Shown: positions 1 through 9,701, counted from the first letter of the stretch. The stretch is DNA of 25,470 nucleotides from Chara braunii (GCA_003427395.1 BFEA01000360.1:159764-185233); one strand, 5' to 3'. Notes: generated by a model not told the origin, from the letters alone. Numbers and translations: made by a program.

Positions 1-155
1 AGGTGCGCAGGCTAGTATCCCGTTATGGGATCGTCGGATTTTTTTTTTATATACAATCGATCCGACAGGACTGGTGGTTGGCAGTGAGCTGAGTGAAGTC
101 CTGCAGGTGACTATTGGGTTCTAGACTAGGGCGATTTCTTTTAAAGAAAAGAAAA
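1..155 (+). repeat. Direct repeat copy 1, probable 3' part of the 5' LTR
   Basis: These bases recur at 11780-11934 with only two adjacent mismatches (positions 96-97 against 11875-11876). The two copies flank a gag-pol complement in direct orientation, which is what LTRs do. Homology fades inside an A-rich stretch near 156-170. The true LTR end and its terminal dinucleotide cannot be fixed, and I find no clear tRNA primer binding site before the ATG at 174. The upstream part of the LTR is outside the window. Confidence 0.7.
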
Positions 156-173
156 GAAAAAAATAATATTTTT

Positions 174-411
174 ATGTCCCAAAAGAAAGAAGTGCAGACG
201 CAGTATATGGGAGATGTTGGGGATTTGCTGAAGAGGTAGTACTGAGAGAGAAAGAGAGGCTTGAGAGAGAGAACAAATGCTTTACTGGATCTACTCGATT
301 TACTGCCTTCAAAGGATTTCCAACTCCTCCCTTACCTGATACAAATTTATCGAAAGATGATTGGTTTGCGGTGATTGAGTTTGCTTAGAAAGTGATAAGA
401 GGTCAAAGAGC
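174..411 (+). pseudogene. Broken leader ORF with module A remnant (A0)
   Basis: An ATG at 174 opens a 21-codon frame that ends in TAG near 237. A second frame, open from about 176, continues with a charged stretch and then F-K-G-F-P-T-P-P-L, followed by a D-W-F-x-V-I-E-F-A segment, and stops at TAG 386-388. The same F-x-G-[IF]-P-x-P-P signature is seen again near 810-835 in the next ORF. I therefore read this as the damaged C-terminal half of a first copy of module A, with one frameshift and one stop. A 13-base match (393-405 and 461-473) links it to the next ORF. The function is unknown. Confidence 0.5.
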
Positions 412-414
412 CTG

Positions 415-1437
415 ATGAGTCGACGTTATGTACCCTTGAAAGAGAGGTCTAAGCTTAGACTGATAAGAGGTCATGAAAGGTTGAGTAAGGCTAAGTCAGA
501 CAAGCTGTTGGACTCTCTTAATTCTTTAACATGTAAGGCCGTAATTCCTTATGAAATCGTGAGGTATGAAGCCATAAAGAGATCAGGACAAGAACAAGAC
601 AATCTGTATGTTTTTACATGTTATTTTATTAATCTTGATGAATATGATATTGGGATTTATGTGCCAGAGCAGAGATTTGATGAAAACCGAAAAGGGGCGT
701 GTTGGCAACGAGCCTCAGATCTTGCGCATAATGAGAAAGGAAGATTAAAGCGGAAAGGAAGAAACTTCTCCTTTAGTACCAACTTCTCCTTTAGTACCTA
801 TGTCAGAACTTTTGTTGGAATACCATCTCCACCTGTTGAGGGACTCACGTTCTCAAGAGATAAACTGGTATGCTATGATAAAGTTTGCATGGAAAGTGAA
901 GAGAGCCCAAGAAAAATACTCTCAGTAGCTAGGATAACTACAGTGAGGGGCAGACTTTATGAAGCGATAGGGCAAGATAATCCCTTTGTAATCTTGAGAC
1001 ATGAGATTTGCGGGGAAGGATATATAGTATTACACATCCCGGGAGTTAAGTTCCTGAACTCTGACGGTCTGGATGTGAGGGTTTATTCCTCCAACAGCCT
1101 GGAGGAGGAAGTTGGTTACTTGGAATATTTAAAGGGAGCTTACGTCAGTCTTGAGCGGGCAAAAGAATAGTTGGAGAGATTGAAAAGGAAAGTAACAAGG
1201 GGAGTGGGAGTAAGGAAATTTGAAAGACTTCCAGAATTCTCACTTATTAAAGGATTTGAAGACAGAAGAGATTGGATGCCTCTGTTGGAAGCCATTGCCG
1301 AGATTGGTAGAGCAAGAGAAAAAGACACCGCCGTGATGATAAAATCCCTACTTCTAAATACCTTTGAACACAGATTCGAGATCCTTGATTATGTCCAACC
1401 TGAGATCTACCTTTCAGATGTTGCTTATGATGGTTAG
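415..1437 (+). pseudogene. Upstream ORF with two tandem copies of unknown module A
   Basis: Codons run from ATG 415 to TAG 1168-1170 (251 residues) and go on in the same frame to TAG 1435-1437 (88 more), so one in-frame stop splits a protein of about 340 residues. I do not recognise a named family. The first half (about residues 30-165) and second half (about 175-300) look like repeats of one module. Each has a V-R-x-E-A-I-type beginning, a mixed strand-rich core, and an F-x-x-[IL]-P or D-W-x-x-L-[LI]-E-A end. The first copy carries F-V-G-I-P-S-P-P-V. A similar pattern, including a central tryptophan, is seen in the ORF at 17515-18177. A position upstream of gag capsid suggests an added gag-side protein or a separate ORF1, as in plant Ogre elements, but no similarity to those is claimed. 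Confidence 0.55.
763..798 (+). repeat. Perfect 18-bp tandem duplication inside the upstream ORF
   Basis: The 18-base unit at 763-780 is repeated exactly at 781-798. It keeps the reading frame and duplicates six residues (NFSFST). Two identical adjacent copies indicate a recent slippage event. Confidence 0.95.
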
Positions 1438-1439
1438 CA

Positions 1440-2000
1440 ATGCCCAGTTTGATTGAACAACTGACATTAGGAGTTGTGTTGGAAGGTAGAGTAGTCAAGG
1501 TAGAAGGGACTCTTTGGATCTCTGACAGAAATTTTTCTACCCTGGATGAGCTTGAGTTTTTGCAGCCTTTTTTGGATCGCATGAGAGATTTTGCCTTGAG
1601 AATTACCACTGACCAGACTGAGATAAACTATCTGTTAAAGGTTGAGAAAGTGGGAACTACTGAAAGTGTGTCATACCACACTTTTCAGGAACGGGTGTCT
1701 CTTGCAAGAAGGATCAACAGCGGGCTGTAAATGATGCAATTTGATTATGAGATTATAGATCCGACTCGATATTTTATAATCCGGGGTACAATAAAGGGGT
1801 ATGACAGAAGACTGAGTAGGGATGATGAGAAAGAATTGATTGAAGATTACATTGGAAGGCTGAGAAGGATTGCGCTGCTCTTGATCACTACCCAGTCAAT
1901 TATTGCTTATACCCTATATGTACAAAATTCACAGGAGGTAGAGCAGACAAGAGAAGAGAGGAACGATCCTGTATCTCTTGCGAGAAGAGTGAGAGATTGA
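1440..2000 (+). pseudogene. Two tandem copies of unknown module B (B1, B2)
   Basis: A 96-codon frame (ATG 1440 to TAA 1728-1730) is followed without spacing by an 89-codon frame (ATG 1731 to TGA 1998-2000) in the same frame, so this may be one protein with a nonsense mutation. The halves align to each other. They share G-T, D-R, D-E, R-x-R, A-L, T-x-Q, I-x-Y and a closing V-S-L-A-R-R, with about 25 identities over about 73 positions by hand. The predicted pattern is strand, long helix, strand, helix. The family is not recognised. It ends 60 bases before the capsid ATG and starts 2 bases after the stop of the module A ORF. The arrangement suggests modules added in front of gag. Confidence 0.55.
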
Positions 2001-2062
2001 AGGGCAGAGAAGAAAAAGGACAAGAGTTACAGAAACAGAAGTGAGTACTTGGGAAAAAGTCT

Positions 2063-3139
2063 ATGGTCAAGATGGTTGGGCGAGCAAGACCAAGTACATC
2101 AGCAGGGACCAATGAAGAGGCCCTGGTAGGGGTTATACGGGAACTGGTCGAGAGAGTTAATACTATAAAAGGAGGGTCAGACATTGCAAGAGCAAAGAGG
2201 CCAGATGAGAGAATTCCCTGCTTCAGAGGGCCCCAAGTCAATGACTTCCTGGACGAGTATGAGTTATTTGGCCTCAGTTATGGCTGGACAGATAAACAAC
2301 GGCTTAAGCACCTCCTATCTTATTGTGATACAGACTCAAGATTGGCAGTTCATGAGGTAATGGAAGACGCTACTACTTGGGAAGAAGTCAAGGAGAGACT
2401 GAAAAATGAATTTGAGAAAGATTCAGTTCCAACCACAACTAAGGACTTACTTACCATCAGAAGAGCTAAATACAACACTTTCAATGTTTTTCTTCAGACC
2501 TTCATCCAAACAGCAAGAAGAATTCCATATTTGGACGAAGCTCAAAGATGCCATATATTTTTGACAAATTTTACTGACACTGAAAGGCAAGCAGTTCTTA
2601 ATCAAGTTCAACACTATCCTCTCAGATGGGATGAAATGGTTGCAATTATAAGAACTCTACCTACTCTCTCCCATAAGAAATGGTCACTTGATCAGATCAG
2701 TACTTTAGCCAAGGATTAAGAGACTGAGAATGGAATGAATAGAGGAAGCAATCTGACTGCTGAGAATATTCTTCAAAAAGTGATGGCTAACTTTATGCCC
2801 GCAAGGCCTGCAACGCATGTTGTGGATGACAGGGAAAAGAAGAAGGCCGAAAGTGAAGAGGATGACGACGATGATGATGGCAATGAGGGCTATGGTAAGA
2901 AAGAGGATTCTTCCAGATCCAAAAAGAATGGAAAAAATGGTGATGGAGGAAACAGAGAGAGAAGAAAATATGATGAGCGTCCTAAGAGGAGTTTTACTTG
3001 CTACTATTGTGGCGAAAGTGGACATACTACCACGTACTGCAAGCCACTTGAGGAGGATGTAAGAAGTGGGGTGACAAAGAAAGATGCAATGGGCCATGTC
3101 TGTGATAGCTCATGGACCCCAAGCATCTGGGGGGTATGA
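2063..3139 (+). pseudogene. gag: gag: capsid and CCHC nucleocapsid, element 1
   Basis: The first 218 codons from ATG 2063 resemble Ty3-type capsid. They include an R-I-P-x-F-R-G segment, a Y-G-W-T-D-x-x-R-L segment, an acidic helical W-E-E-V-K-E-R-L stretch and an A-x-R-I-P-Y-L segment. TAA at 2717-2719 interrupts the frame, which continues to 3139. The second part (from 2735) has a run of six aspartates within an acidic patch, a basic patch and one zinc knuckle, C89-x2-C92-x4-H97-x4-C102, counted from the ATG at 2735. The knuckle would bind RNA during packaging. The last residues run out of frame and overlap the protease frame by 28 bases. This could be a frameshift site or decay. Decay is more likely because a stop (3106-3108) lies just before the protease ATG. 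Confidence 0.8.
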
Positions 3140-4395
3140 GACTCCTTGCTCTTAAACATGACGAAAATATGAAGATTAAGAAGAAGAGAAAGGTTAATGT
3201 GAATGTTTATTTCCTCACTGGAGACTTGCCTAATGAACTAGTACAAAGAGCAGACGACCCTTATACCATGATTGAGCTGTCTCTGCAGTCCTTAACACTG
3301 ACAGAGTGTGAGCCTAGTGAGGCATCAACGAGTGAGTCTCCATTTGGAGGGAACCCTACTTTTCAGAATCCTTCTGGAATAGTAGAGTCCTCTTCCAATG
3401 AAAAGGCTCATCTCATGGCTAACATGATGTTATTCCATGGTGATTTACCTCCCGAACTTATCATGGAACCTAGTGTCAGGATTGGTGAAGTAAGGAACCA
3501 CCAAACCCGTATGACACCTCAAATGATAGAAGAAAATAAAAGAAAAAAGGTTGAGGAATCACTTATCGACATCCTTGACGATCCTGAGCCGGAGCGTTCA
3601 CAGGAAAAGAATGAACAGAGGAGAAAGAGGAAATTTGTTCTCAANAGTGATTTGGATGATGGGACAGTGATTTCTGATGTAATTGCTAAGATGCTGGAAG
3701 AAACGGAAGTGACACTGTCTTTCAAGGAAGCAATGACACTAGCACCCAAATTGAGAGAAAAATTGAAAAGGTTAATTGAGAAGAAGAAAATGGAAGTTAA
3801 TTATTTGGGGTCAGTATTTCCCAACAAAGTGAATAGATCACTACCAGGTTGCAATATGAGATTTGCAACCATGGGTTGTGGGCATCTTATAATTCGCATT
3901 AATCAAGTGAAGATTTTAGCCCTAGTAGATTCTGGGGCAGAGATGATACTTCTTTCACGAAGAACGATGGAAGCTTGTAATTTATCAATTAACAGACCTG
4001 CACAAAATGTACTGAGTAATATTGCAGGAGAGCTGTTCGTGGTAGGATTCGTTGATAATTTGCCTATCAGGGTTGTGACAATGATTGTGGAGTTACTGGG
4101 TTTTGTAGTACCTGATCTGGATCATGACTGTATCTTGGGAACTTCATTCTTGCATAGAATGGAGGGGGTCCAATTTTTCAGTCATGAGGGGTCATCCTGG
4201 ATTAGTCTACAGGATCCAGAGACTGCTCAGGAGCAAACCTTTATGGTCGGTACGAAAAATGATTTCAAGCATCAACTGTCTGCTAACTCGATCAGGAGGG
4301 AGGAATCTGCTGAAAGGGTTAGGAGACTAAGGGAGGAAGGAAACGAGAAACCAAAGAAGAGATTTCAGTGGGAATCAATCAAGTCTCGAAGATAA
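3112..4395 (+). pseudogene. Aspartic protease region, element 1
   Basis: A 427-codon frame, one frame off gag. The N-terminal 200 residues are charged and low in complexity, with a repeated L-T/F-H-G-D-L-P-x-E-L motif near residues 38 and 116. A helical segment near residues 202-225 resembles the region before the protease in some fungal Ty3-like elements (from memory). The retroviral-type protease follows. Its catalytic D273-S-G-A is preceded by hydrophobic residues (L-A-L-V), and C-I-L-G-T-S-F-L lies about 70 residues later, matching the usual C-terminal I-L-G-x-x-F-L. The protease would cut the polyprotein. A single ambiguous base is at 3645. The catalytic site is intact, although the rest of the element is broken. 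Confidence 0.75.
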
Positions 4396-4522
4396 TGAGA
4401 GCCCTTGGTAAACTCGAGGATGAGGACGAGCAAATTGAAGCCTTGAAGAAAGTTGTGGAGACTGCTAAGGGAGGGAAGATGAAATTGAGATTTGCATCGA
4501 CTCACCTTTTTTTAGGAAAATA
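4395..4522 (+). pseudogene. Short linker between protease and RT in the third frame
   Basis: From ATG 4395 a frame different from both neighbours stays open to TAG 4520-4522 and encodes a charged, helical stretch (E-D-E-D-E-Q-I-E-A-L-K-K). The RT frame opens at 4469, so the two overlap. The simplest reading is a protease-RT linker broken by two small indels. It could also be chance, since it is only 42 codons. Confidence 0.4.
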
Positions 4523-5896
4523 GTCACTAGGTCGAAAAGAAAATACAAACCCAAAGGGGTAAAGAAAAACCCAGTGGCAGTCTTAATAGAGAAGGATTAT
4601 GATGAAGCCTTGGAAAAAGAGACGCAAATTATAAGAGTATTGAGGGAATCAGCAAAACTGAAGAATAGGGTCACCAGAGAAAGGTTTGACACAATGAAGA
4701 TAGGCTCGGATCAGTTTATCCTGCCTAAAGAGAAAGAATATATCTTCAGGATGTGTCAGGAGTTCTCTGGTGCTTTCTCCTTTAATGATGAGGAGAGAGG
4801 GCGATTGGACGTGGACATGATCAAGATGGCCAAGATTTGGACAGTTGACCATGTTCCATGGAATGATAGACCAACCAAGTATGCCTTGAAGGAAGAAGCA
4901 GAGGTTGTAAAGTACCTTAACAAAAAGATTGCATCTAATGTTGCTGAACCCGCTGATGGACCGTATGCTAACCACTGGTTTTGTTTCTGGAAACCAGGGG
5001 GCGGGCTAAGATGGATACAGAATCTTCAGAAGCTCAATTCTGTGACGGTACGTGATGTAGGTAGTCTTCCCAATGCTGATCTCCTCGTTGAATCCTTTGC
5101 TGGTCGATGCATTTATTCTCTAGTTGACCTGTATTCTAGCTATGATCAGTTCCCTATTGATCCCACTAGCCGGCCAATGACTGTCATGCACACGCCAAGG
5201 GGGCTTGTTCAGATGTGCGTGGTACCTCAGGGCTGGACTAACGGAGTGGCAGTAGTTCAAAGGGATATGATCAAAGTCATGCAGGATATTTCTCCTGAAA
5301 TAACCAGTCCCTCCATCGATGATAATCATGTAAAAGGACCCTTGGTAAGAGATGAGACTTTGGTCGCAAGGGGACTCAGAAAGTTTGTATCGGAATATGC
5401 TGAAGGAGTAAAGATGGTCCTAGAAAGACTTCGAAAGTATAATCTGACTGCCAGTGGGCCAAAGTCCCTTCTTTTCCAACCAGAAGTGATAATCTTGGGC
5501 TTCCAATGCCTTTCCAAGGGTAGGAGCCCAGATCCCAAGAAGATAGATAAGATCTTGAACTGGTCTCTGCCTCTCAAAAGAGTGACAGATGTCAAGAGCT
5601 TCTTGGGAGTCTGTGGATTTTGGACGATTTTTATTCCTCATTTTGCCGCCCTTGCAGAACCTATGAGAGAAATGGTAAGACAAGGGGCTAACTTAGCATG
5701 AAATGATAAAAGACAGGCTGCAGCAGAAATGTTGAAAGAAAAATTAAGAGATGGCGGTGTGGTGCTGGGAGTACCATATTATGATGATGAGGAGACGATA
5801 CCTTTCATCATTGAGGCTGATGGAGGACCTGTTGCTCTGGGTGGAGTACTTATTCTGAAAGATGGAAAATGGGAGAGAAAAACCCCTAAGATTTGA
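4469..5896 (+). pseudogene. pol: Reverse transcriptase and start of RNase H, element 1
   Basis: The frame is open from 4469, with no strong ATG, to TGA 5699-5701 and goes on to TGA 5894-5896. Counted from GTG 4574, RT block A has D185 (S-L-V-D-L-Y) and block C has D249-D250 in S-I-D-D where [YF]-x-D-D is usual. Block B reads V-P-Q-G-W-T-N in place of the common P-F-G-L-T-N. The thumb end has V-K-S-F-L-G-V-C-G-F-W, typical of Ty3/gypsy. After the TGA, at a site where tryptophan is usual, the RNase H start E-A-D-G-G-P-x-A-L-G-G-V-L is visible. The three catalytic aspartates survive, but the copy is interrupted at both ends by frame changes. Confidence 0.85.
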
Positions 5897-6320
5897 AAGC
5901 AGAACCCTCAATTCTACTGAAAGAGGCTACACCCAATTCAGGAAAGAGCTACTGTCAATTATCCATAGCCTCAGGTGCTTCAGGCACTACGTCTTGGGGA
6001 GGAGATTCATCCTGAGGACTGATGCATCTGCTGTGATAGGTGTCATTAAAAAGCACCAACAGGTAGATCCCACGGTCAGTAGATGGATCGCCTTCATCTC
6101 GACATATGATTTTAAGTTGGAAAAGATCCCCACTGAGAAGAACAGAGCAGATGGCCTAAGCCGGATTGAGTGGCGAAAAGAAGAAGAAGATGTAAATGAA
6201 ACAGTTGAAGAATCTGCCTATGTTGATAATTTTCTTAATGAAAAAGATGATGAGGATTATGAGGCACCATGCTCCTACAAGTGGACTCTGTGGTCGAAAG
6301 AGAGAGATAGTTGGGGATAA
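5862..6320 (+). pseudogene. RNase H C-terminal part, element 1
   Basis: This frame overlaps the end of the RT frame by 35 bases, so a single indel near 5862-5896 splits RNase H in two. It reads F-E-S-R-T-L-N-S-T-E-R-G-Y-T-Q-F, then L-R-T-D-A-S-A-V and N-R-A-D-G-L-S-R, which contain the expected acidic residues of Ty3/gypsy RNase H. RNase H degrades the RNA strand of the RNA-DNA hybrid. An acidic tail leads to TAA 6318-6320, and the same frame then continues into integrase, so that stop is another lesion. Confidence 0.8.
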
Positions 6321-7751
6321 ATCCCAAGTGCATACGTTTACGAATCGATTATTGGGAAAGAGGAAGAAGACGAACCGAACGATTGGTATGCCAGAGTTAA
6401 TGCAGCAGCAGTGGCTGCTCATAAGGTTGGGGAAAGTTCAGGTTCAAAGGAAGAAGGAGAGAGTGAAAAGAAGGAAGAAGAGATATTTTTCTTCTTTGAG
6501 GAATGTAATGAAAATTATCAAGAAATTGGCAGGAAGATGGAAAGGGAGCAGCTAAAAGAATATTATTGTAAAGATTTAAGGAAGAAATTCAGATTAAAAA
6601 GAGGACATCTCTTTGTGGATGGTAAAGAAGGCCTACCTCCACTAAGAGTGGTCTGTGGTAAAGAGAGGCAGTTAGAAATAATTGATGCTCTGCATGAGGG
6701 GGTTGCCGGTGGCCACAGGGCTGCTGAGGCAACTTATTCCAAGACTATCAAACTCTACTTCTGGCCTGGCATGAGAGACAGGATTTTCAGATACTGTACA
6801 TCATGTGTCTTATGTCAGAAAAGGTCTACCACAAGAATGATTGAGTCACTATTCCCCACAATCCTGGTAGAGCCAGGCAGTAGAGTTCACCTGTATCTCA
6901 TTACTATGCCTCCAGGCAAGGGTGAGATGAGATACATACTAAACATGAGAGAGAATTTCTCTGGATACGTTGAGGCAAAAACTCTGAAAAGGAAGACAGC
7001 CGAGCGAGTGGCTGATTGGATGGAGGAAGTCTACCTCAGGTATCCTTTTATCCAAGAATTTATCTCAAACAGAGGATCAGAGTTCAGAAATGAAATTGTC
7101 AGAAGAACCATACTCAGATTAGGTGTCAGAATTCGGTATGTGACTACTTACCATCCTCAAGCGAATCCACCTGTTGAAAGAGGCCACATAACTCTGAAAG
7201 ATTCATCGGCCAAGTGGTGTGAAGGGAAACTCAGCAACTGGCCAAAGGTGTTAAGAGCTGCTGTATATGCTGATAATATCACAGTCAAGAGAACTACTGG
7301 TTATGCACCTTTTACACTGTGGTATGACCGTTATGCTAGGCTACCAATTGAGAGTATTGTCAAGACATGGTCAAGTCAAGAGAGTAATAAGGATTATTAT
7401 ATTCCATAACTCCTCCAGATTAGAGTGAGGGAGATATCTGAAGCCGATCAGACAGTGATGGATGCAGCAGAGAGAATGGTATCCAGCAGATTATCGGATC
7501 AAGAAAGATGGAANAAGAAAAGGTATATAAGAAAAGAGAAATTGAAGATTGGAGATGTTGTTCTTCTGTTTGACAGTTCTCGTGAGACACAATGAACTAA
7601 AAGATTAGAGTCTAGATGGCTTGGTCCTTACAAAATCACAGGAGAGGCAGAAGGCAAGGTTTTGAGATCTCAGAAATGGACGGATCCAGAGTTCACGACA
7701 TGGTATCAGGGTCCAGACTTCGTAAGTTCATCTTCAGAGACCCTGACTTGA
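6321..7751 (+). pseudogene. Integrase, element 1, with a damaged catalytic triad
   Basis: The frame continues from RNase H, with an ATG-like start at 6411, stops at TAA 7407-7409 and TGA 7592-7594, and ends at TGA 7749-7751. The zinc-binding HHCC region is intact (H-E-G-V-A-G-G-H, then S-C-V-L-C-Q). In the core, the first catalytic D is Y162 (V-H-L-Y-L-I), the second is N220 (I-S-N-R-G-S-E-F) and the third is E256, with the normal 35 residues between N220 and E256, all counted from 6411. The C-terminal part after 7409 keeps G-D-V-V-L-L and W-L-G-P-Y-K-I, the usual gypsy integrase tail. No chromodomain is seen. The protein could not join DNA ends as encoded. Confidence 0.85.
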
Positions 7752-7892
7752 TCCCTACAATGACCCCAAAGAGGGGAAAGAGAAGTCAACCATCCAAGTA
7801 AGAGAACGGTCATAGAGGACTGAGAAAGAATACAGTAAGACACTGAGACAGTGAGGCTCGGTTATCAGCAGGCAATGATCATTCTTGCATAG

Positions 7893-7985
7893 TCAATCCA
7901 GCATTTCAGTTTCAGTATTTCAGTTTCAGTACTCCAATTTCAGCATCTCAGTTTCAATATTCCAGTTTTCAGCAAGTCATTTCGT
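7893..7985 (+). repeat. TTCAGTA-type short tandem repeats
   Basis: Units close to TTTCAGTA and TTTCAGCA are repeated about ten times just after the integrase frame, in degenerate form. Similar TCAG-rich text fills 16240-17500. Confidence 0.7.
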
Positions 7986-8195
7986 TACCTATTTCAGGAA
8001 GCAACTGAGTTAATGAGACTATATCTTTGATGCAGTGCTGCAGTCGTTCCATGAGTGTCAAATCCTGAAAGTGGGAAGTAACTGTGAGTACAGTTCTGAG
8101 AGCATTGGCGCAAGTGTCAAGGTCTGAGAAGCTCATGGCTGTGGCACGTCAAATGATATAAGCAGTACTATTGTTATCACTAAGAGAAATCATGA

Positions 8196-8345
8196 TGGAC
8201 ATAAAGAAGTTCAGTCTGCCCGATTGAGAGTTATCAGCAGAAGGGCTTTGTGTCTCTGACTAAGTTGTCCATCCAAGAGATTCAGATGAAGGCAGACATA
8301 AAGAAGTCCATCTTTACTTGACTAAGAGTGGTCAGTAGAGGAACT
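8196..8345 (+). repeat. Degenerate direct repeat, period about 97 bp
   Basis: ACATAAAGAAGT occurs at 8199-8210 and 8296-8307. Each copy is followed within about 20-40 bases by a similar AGAGT-TCAG-AGA pattern. Two copies are visible. Confidence 0.5.
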
Positions 8346-8423
8346 TCGTGCTGATTGGCTAAGGGTCTGTCTCCACTCAGATGAGGGAAGGGACCTCTCT
8401 GAGATCAGTATTTCAGTATTTCC

Positions 8424-8596
8424 TTGAGACTGTCGGGACGTCTCTTGAAAAAGGAAATCCCAGTTGAGGGAAAAAACCTCTCTGGGGCTAGCACTAAGTC
8501 TTTGCTTGAGGCTGAAGGGAGGTCTTTTGCGAACCCTTAGTGTTGGCTAGCATGTTATTGTTCAGTGCCTCTTGAGACTGAAGGGAGGTCTCTCGA
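8424..8596 (+). repeat. Three hairpin-like repeats with GAGAC and GTCTC arms
   Basis: The pattern TTGAG-x-CTG-xx-GGGA-x-GTCT occurs at 8424-8448, 8506-8526 and 8572-8596. In the first and third, GAGAC and GTCTC can pair. The middle copy sits inside a larger inverted repeat (8487-8498 with 8536-8551, GCTAGC-type arms). An RNA of this region could fold into a compact structure. Confidence 0.55.
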
Positions 8597-8710
8597 GAAA
8601 TGTTTGTTCTGTTATGGGACGAAGGCAGTTTGCTTGTGGGGTTATGATATACTTGCCTGACTGTATGTGTCTGGGGTCTTCTTCTCTAACCTAAGGATGC
8701 GTTGATTGCC

Positions 8711-9010
8711 GAGGCTAGCCAGAGCCTTACCGCAGTAGGTTGCAATCTGGTGGGGTCAGCAGGTCCCCGACGCGAGTGTCGAATTCCGTAGTCAGCTGAG
8801 GCTAAGACTCTGGGAGTCTGGCCTATGAGGCTGAAAGGGGTCGGCTGGAACCCTACCGCAGTCAGAGGATGCAATCCAGTGAGGTTAGCCAGAGCCTGGA
8901 ACTGTGGTTAAACCGGGTCCCACGTTCAAAAATCTGGGCGGGGTAGCCAGCGCCCTTGGCCAAAAACTGGTAGGTGGGCCGGTCCCTAACTGCAGTGGTC
9001 AAATCCAGAT
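8711..9010 (+). repeat. Degenerate repeats with TACCGCAGT and TAGCCAG blocks
   Basis: TACCGCAGT followed by TGCAATC and GTG-GGT-AGC occurs at 8729-8763 and again at 8854-8893. A more diverged third unit (GGGTAGCCAG, ACTGCAGTGGTCAAATCCAG) lies at 8940-9010. The period is about 100-125 bp. Confidence 0.5.
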
Positions 9011-9269
9011 TCGGGACAGTTTGACTGACGGGACGTCTACTGTCATAGGGTGACCAGACCCGCTATAGTCTGGGTGTCCTGGCGAGAGTGCCAAAGGGCT
9101 GTCATACTCGAGTAGTGGGTATGATTGGTCCTGACCTTGAGGCAGGTCAAAGGGGCTGTCAAAACAAATGGTCTGACTAGTCCTGGCCTGAGGCGGGCCG
9201 AATGAGGTATGTCAGACTGACGGGACGTCTGACATTCCTGGCCAGTGGTGGTCCGAAACCAAGGCAATC

Positions 9270-9275
9270 AATAAA
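9270..9275 (+). terminator. Candidate polyadenylation signal AATAAA
   Basis: AATAAA on the coding strand of element 1, followed by an AT-rich, T-rich stretch (9296-9360). This is a short motif, so chance occurrence is possible. An R region normally lies in the LTR, which would need the LTR to begin before this point. Confidence 0.3.
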
Positions 9276-9477
9276 TCCTGGGGTACGGAGAGTTGTTATG
9301 TAGTAATTATTGTTTATTATTTATTATTTTATTTATGGGTTTTATTTTAATTTATTGATGCTTAACTGCTGGTTGTCAGAGAGTCTGCTTGCGGGGGCAT
9401 GGTAGTTGTTTGTGGACTTGTTGGCTTTGCAGGTATGCGATACTTATCTGAAGTTCCCAGACTAGAGAAAAGAAAAA

Positions 9478-9636
9478 GGGTTTGGTATCCCCTCCCTTTT
9501 GTCTGAGAAGTTAGGAAGACGCCTCACTCAGACCAGAAAAAAGAAAACAAGGGTTTGGTATCCCCATCAGGTGCTTGAGAAGCTGAGAAGACGTCTCACT
9601 CAGGCCAGAGAACAGAAAAGAGGGTTTGGTATGCCC
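9478..9636 (+). repeat. Tandem repeat of about 72 bp, three copies
   Basis: GGGTTTGGTATCCCC occurs at 9478-9492 and 9551-9565, and with one change at 9622-9636. The sequence between copies also repeats (GAGAAG, GAAGACG-CTCACTCAG-CCAGA). Spacings are 73 and 71 bp. Confidence 0.85.
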
Positions 9637-9701
9637 TATTTCTAGCATGGCAGACAGAGCAAGTACCCCCATTACTGGGGTCATCCTTGGCATAAATGCC
9701 G

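Noticed and set aside
2705-3097. 130-codon minus-strand ORF, hydrophobic
   Set aside because: It is the antisense of the gag acidic and basic region, which carries the clear CCHC knuckle on the other strand.
3090-3139. Programmed gag-protease frameshift in element 1
   Set aside because: No slippery site is evident and many other frame changes exist, so decay is the simpler explanation.
7616-7801. 61-codon plus-strand ORF after integrase
   Set aside because: It overlaps the integrase tail in another frame, where W-L-G-P-Y-K-I is the recognisable reading.
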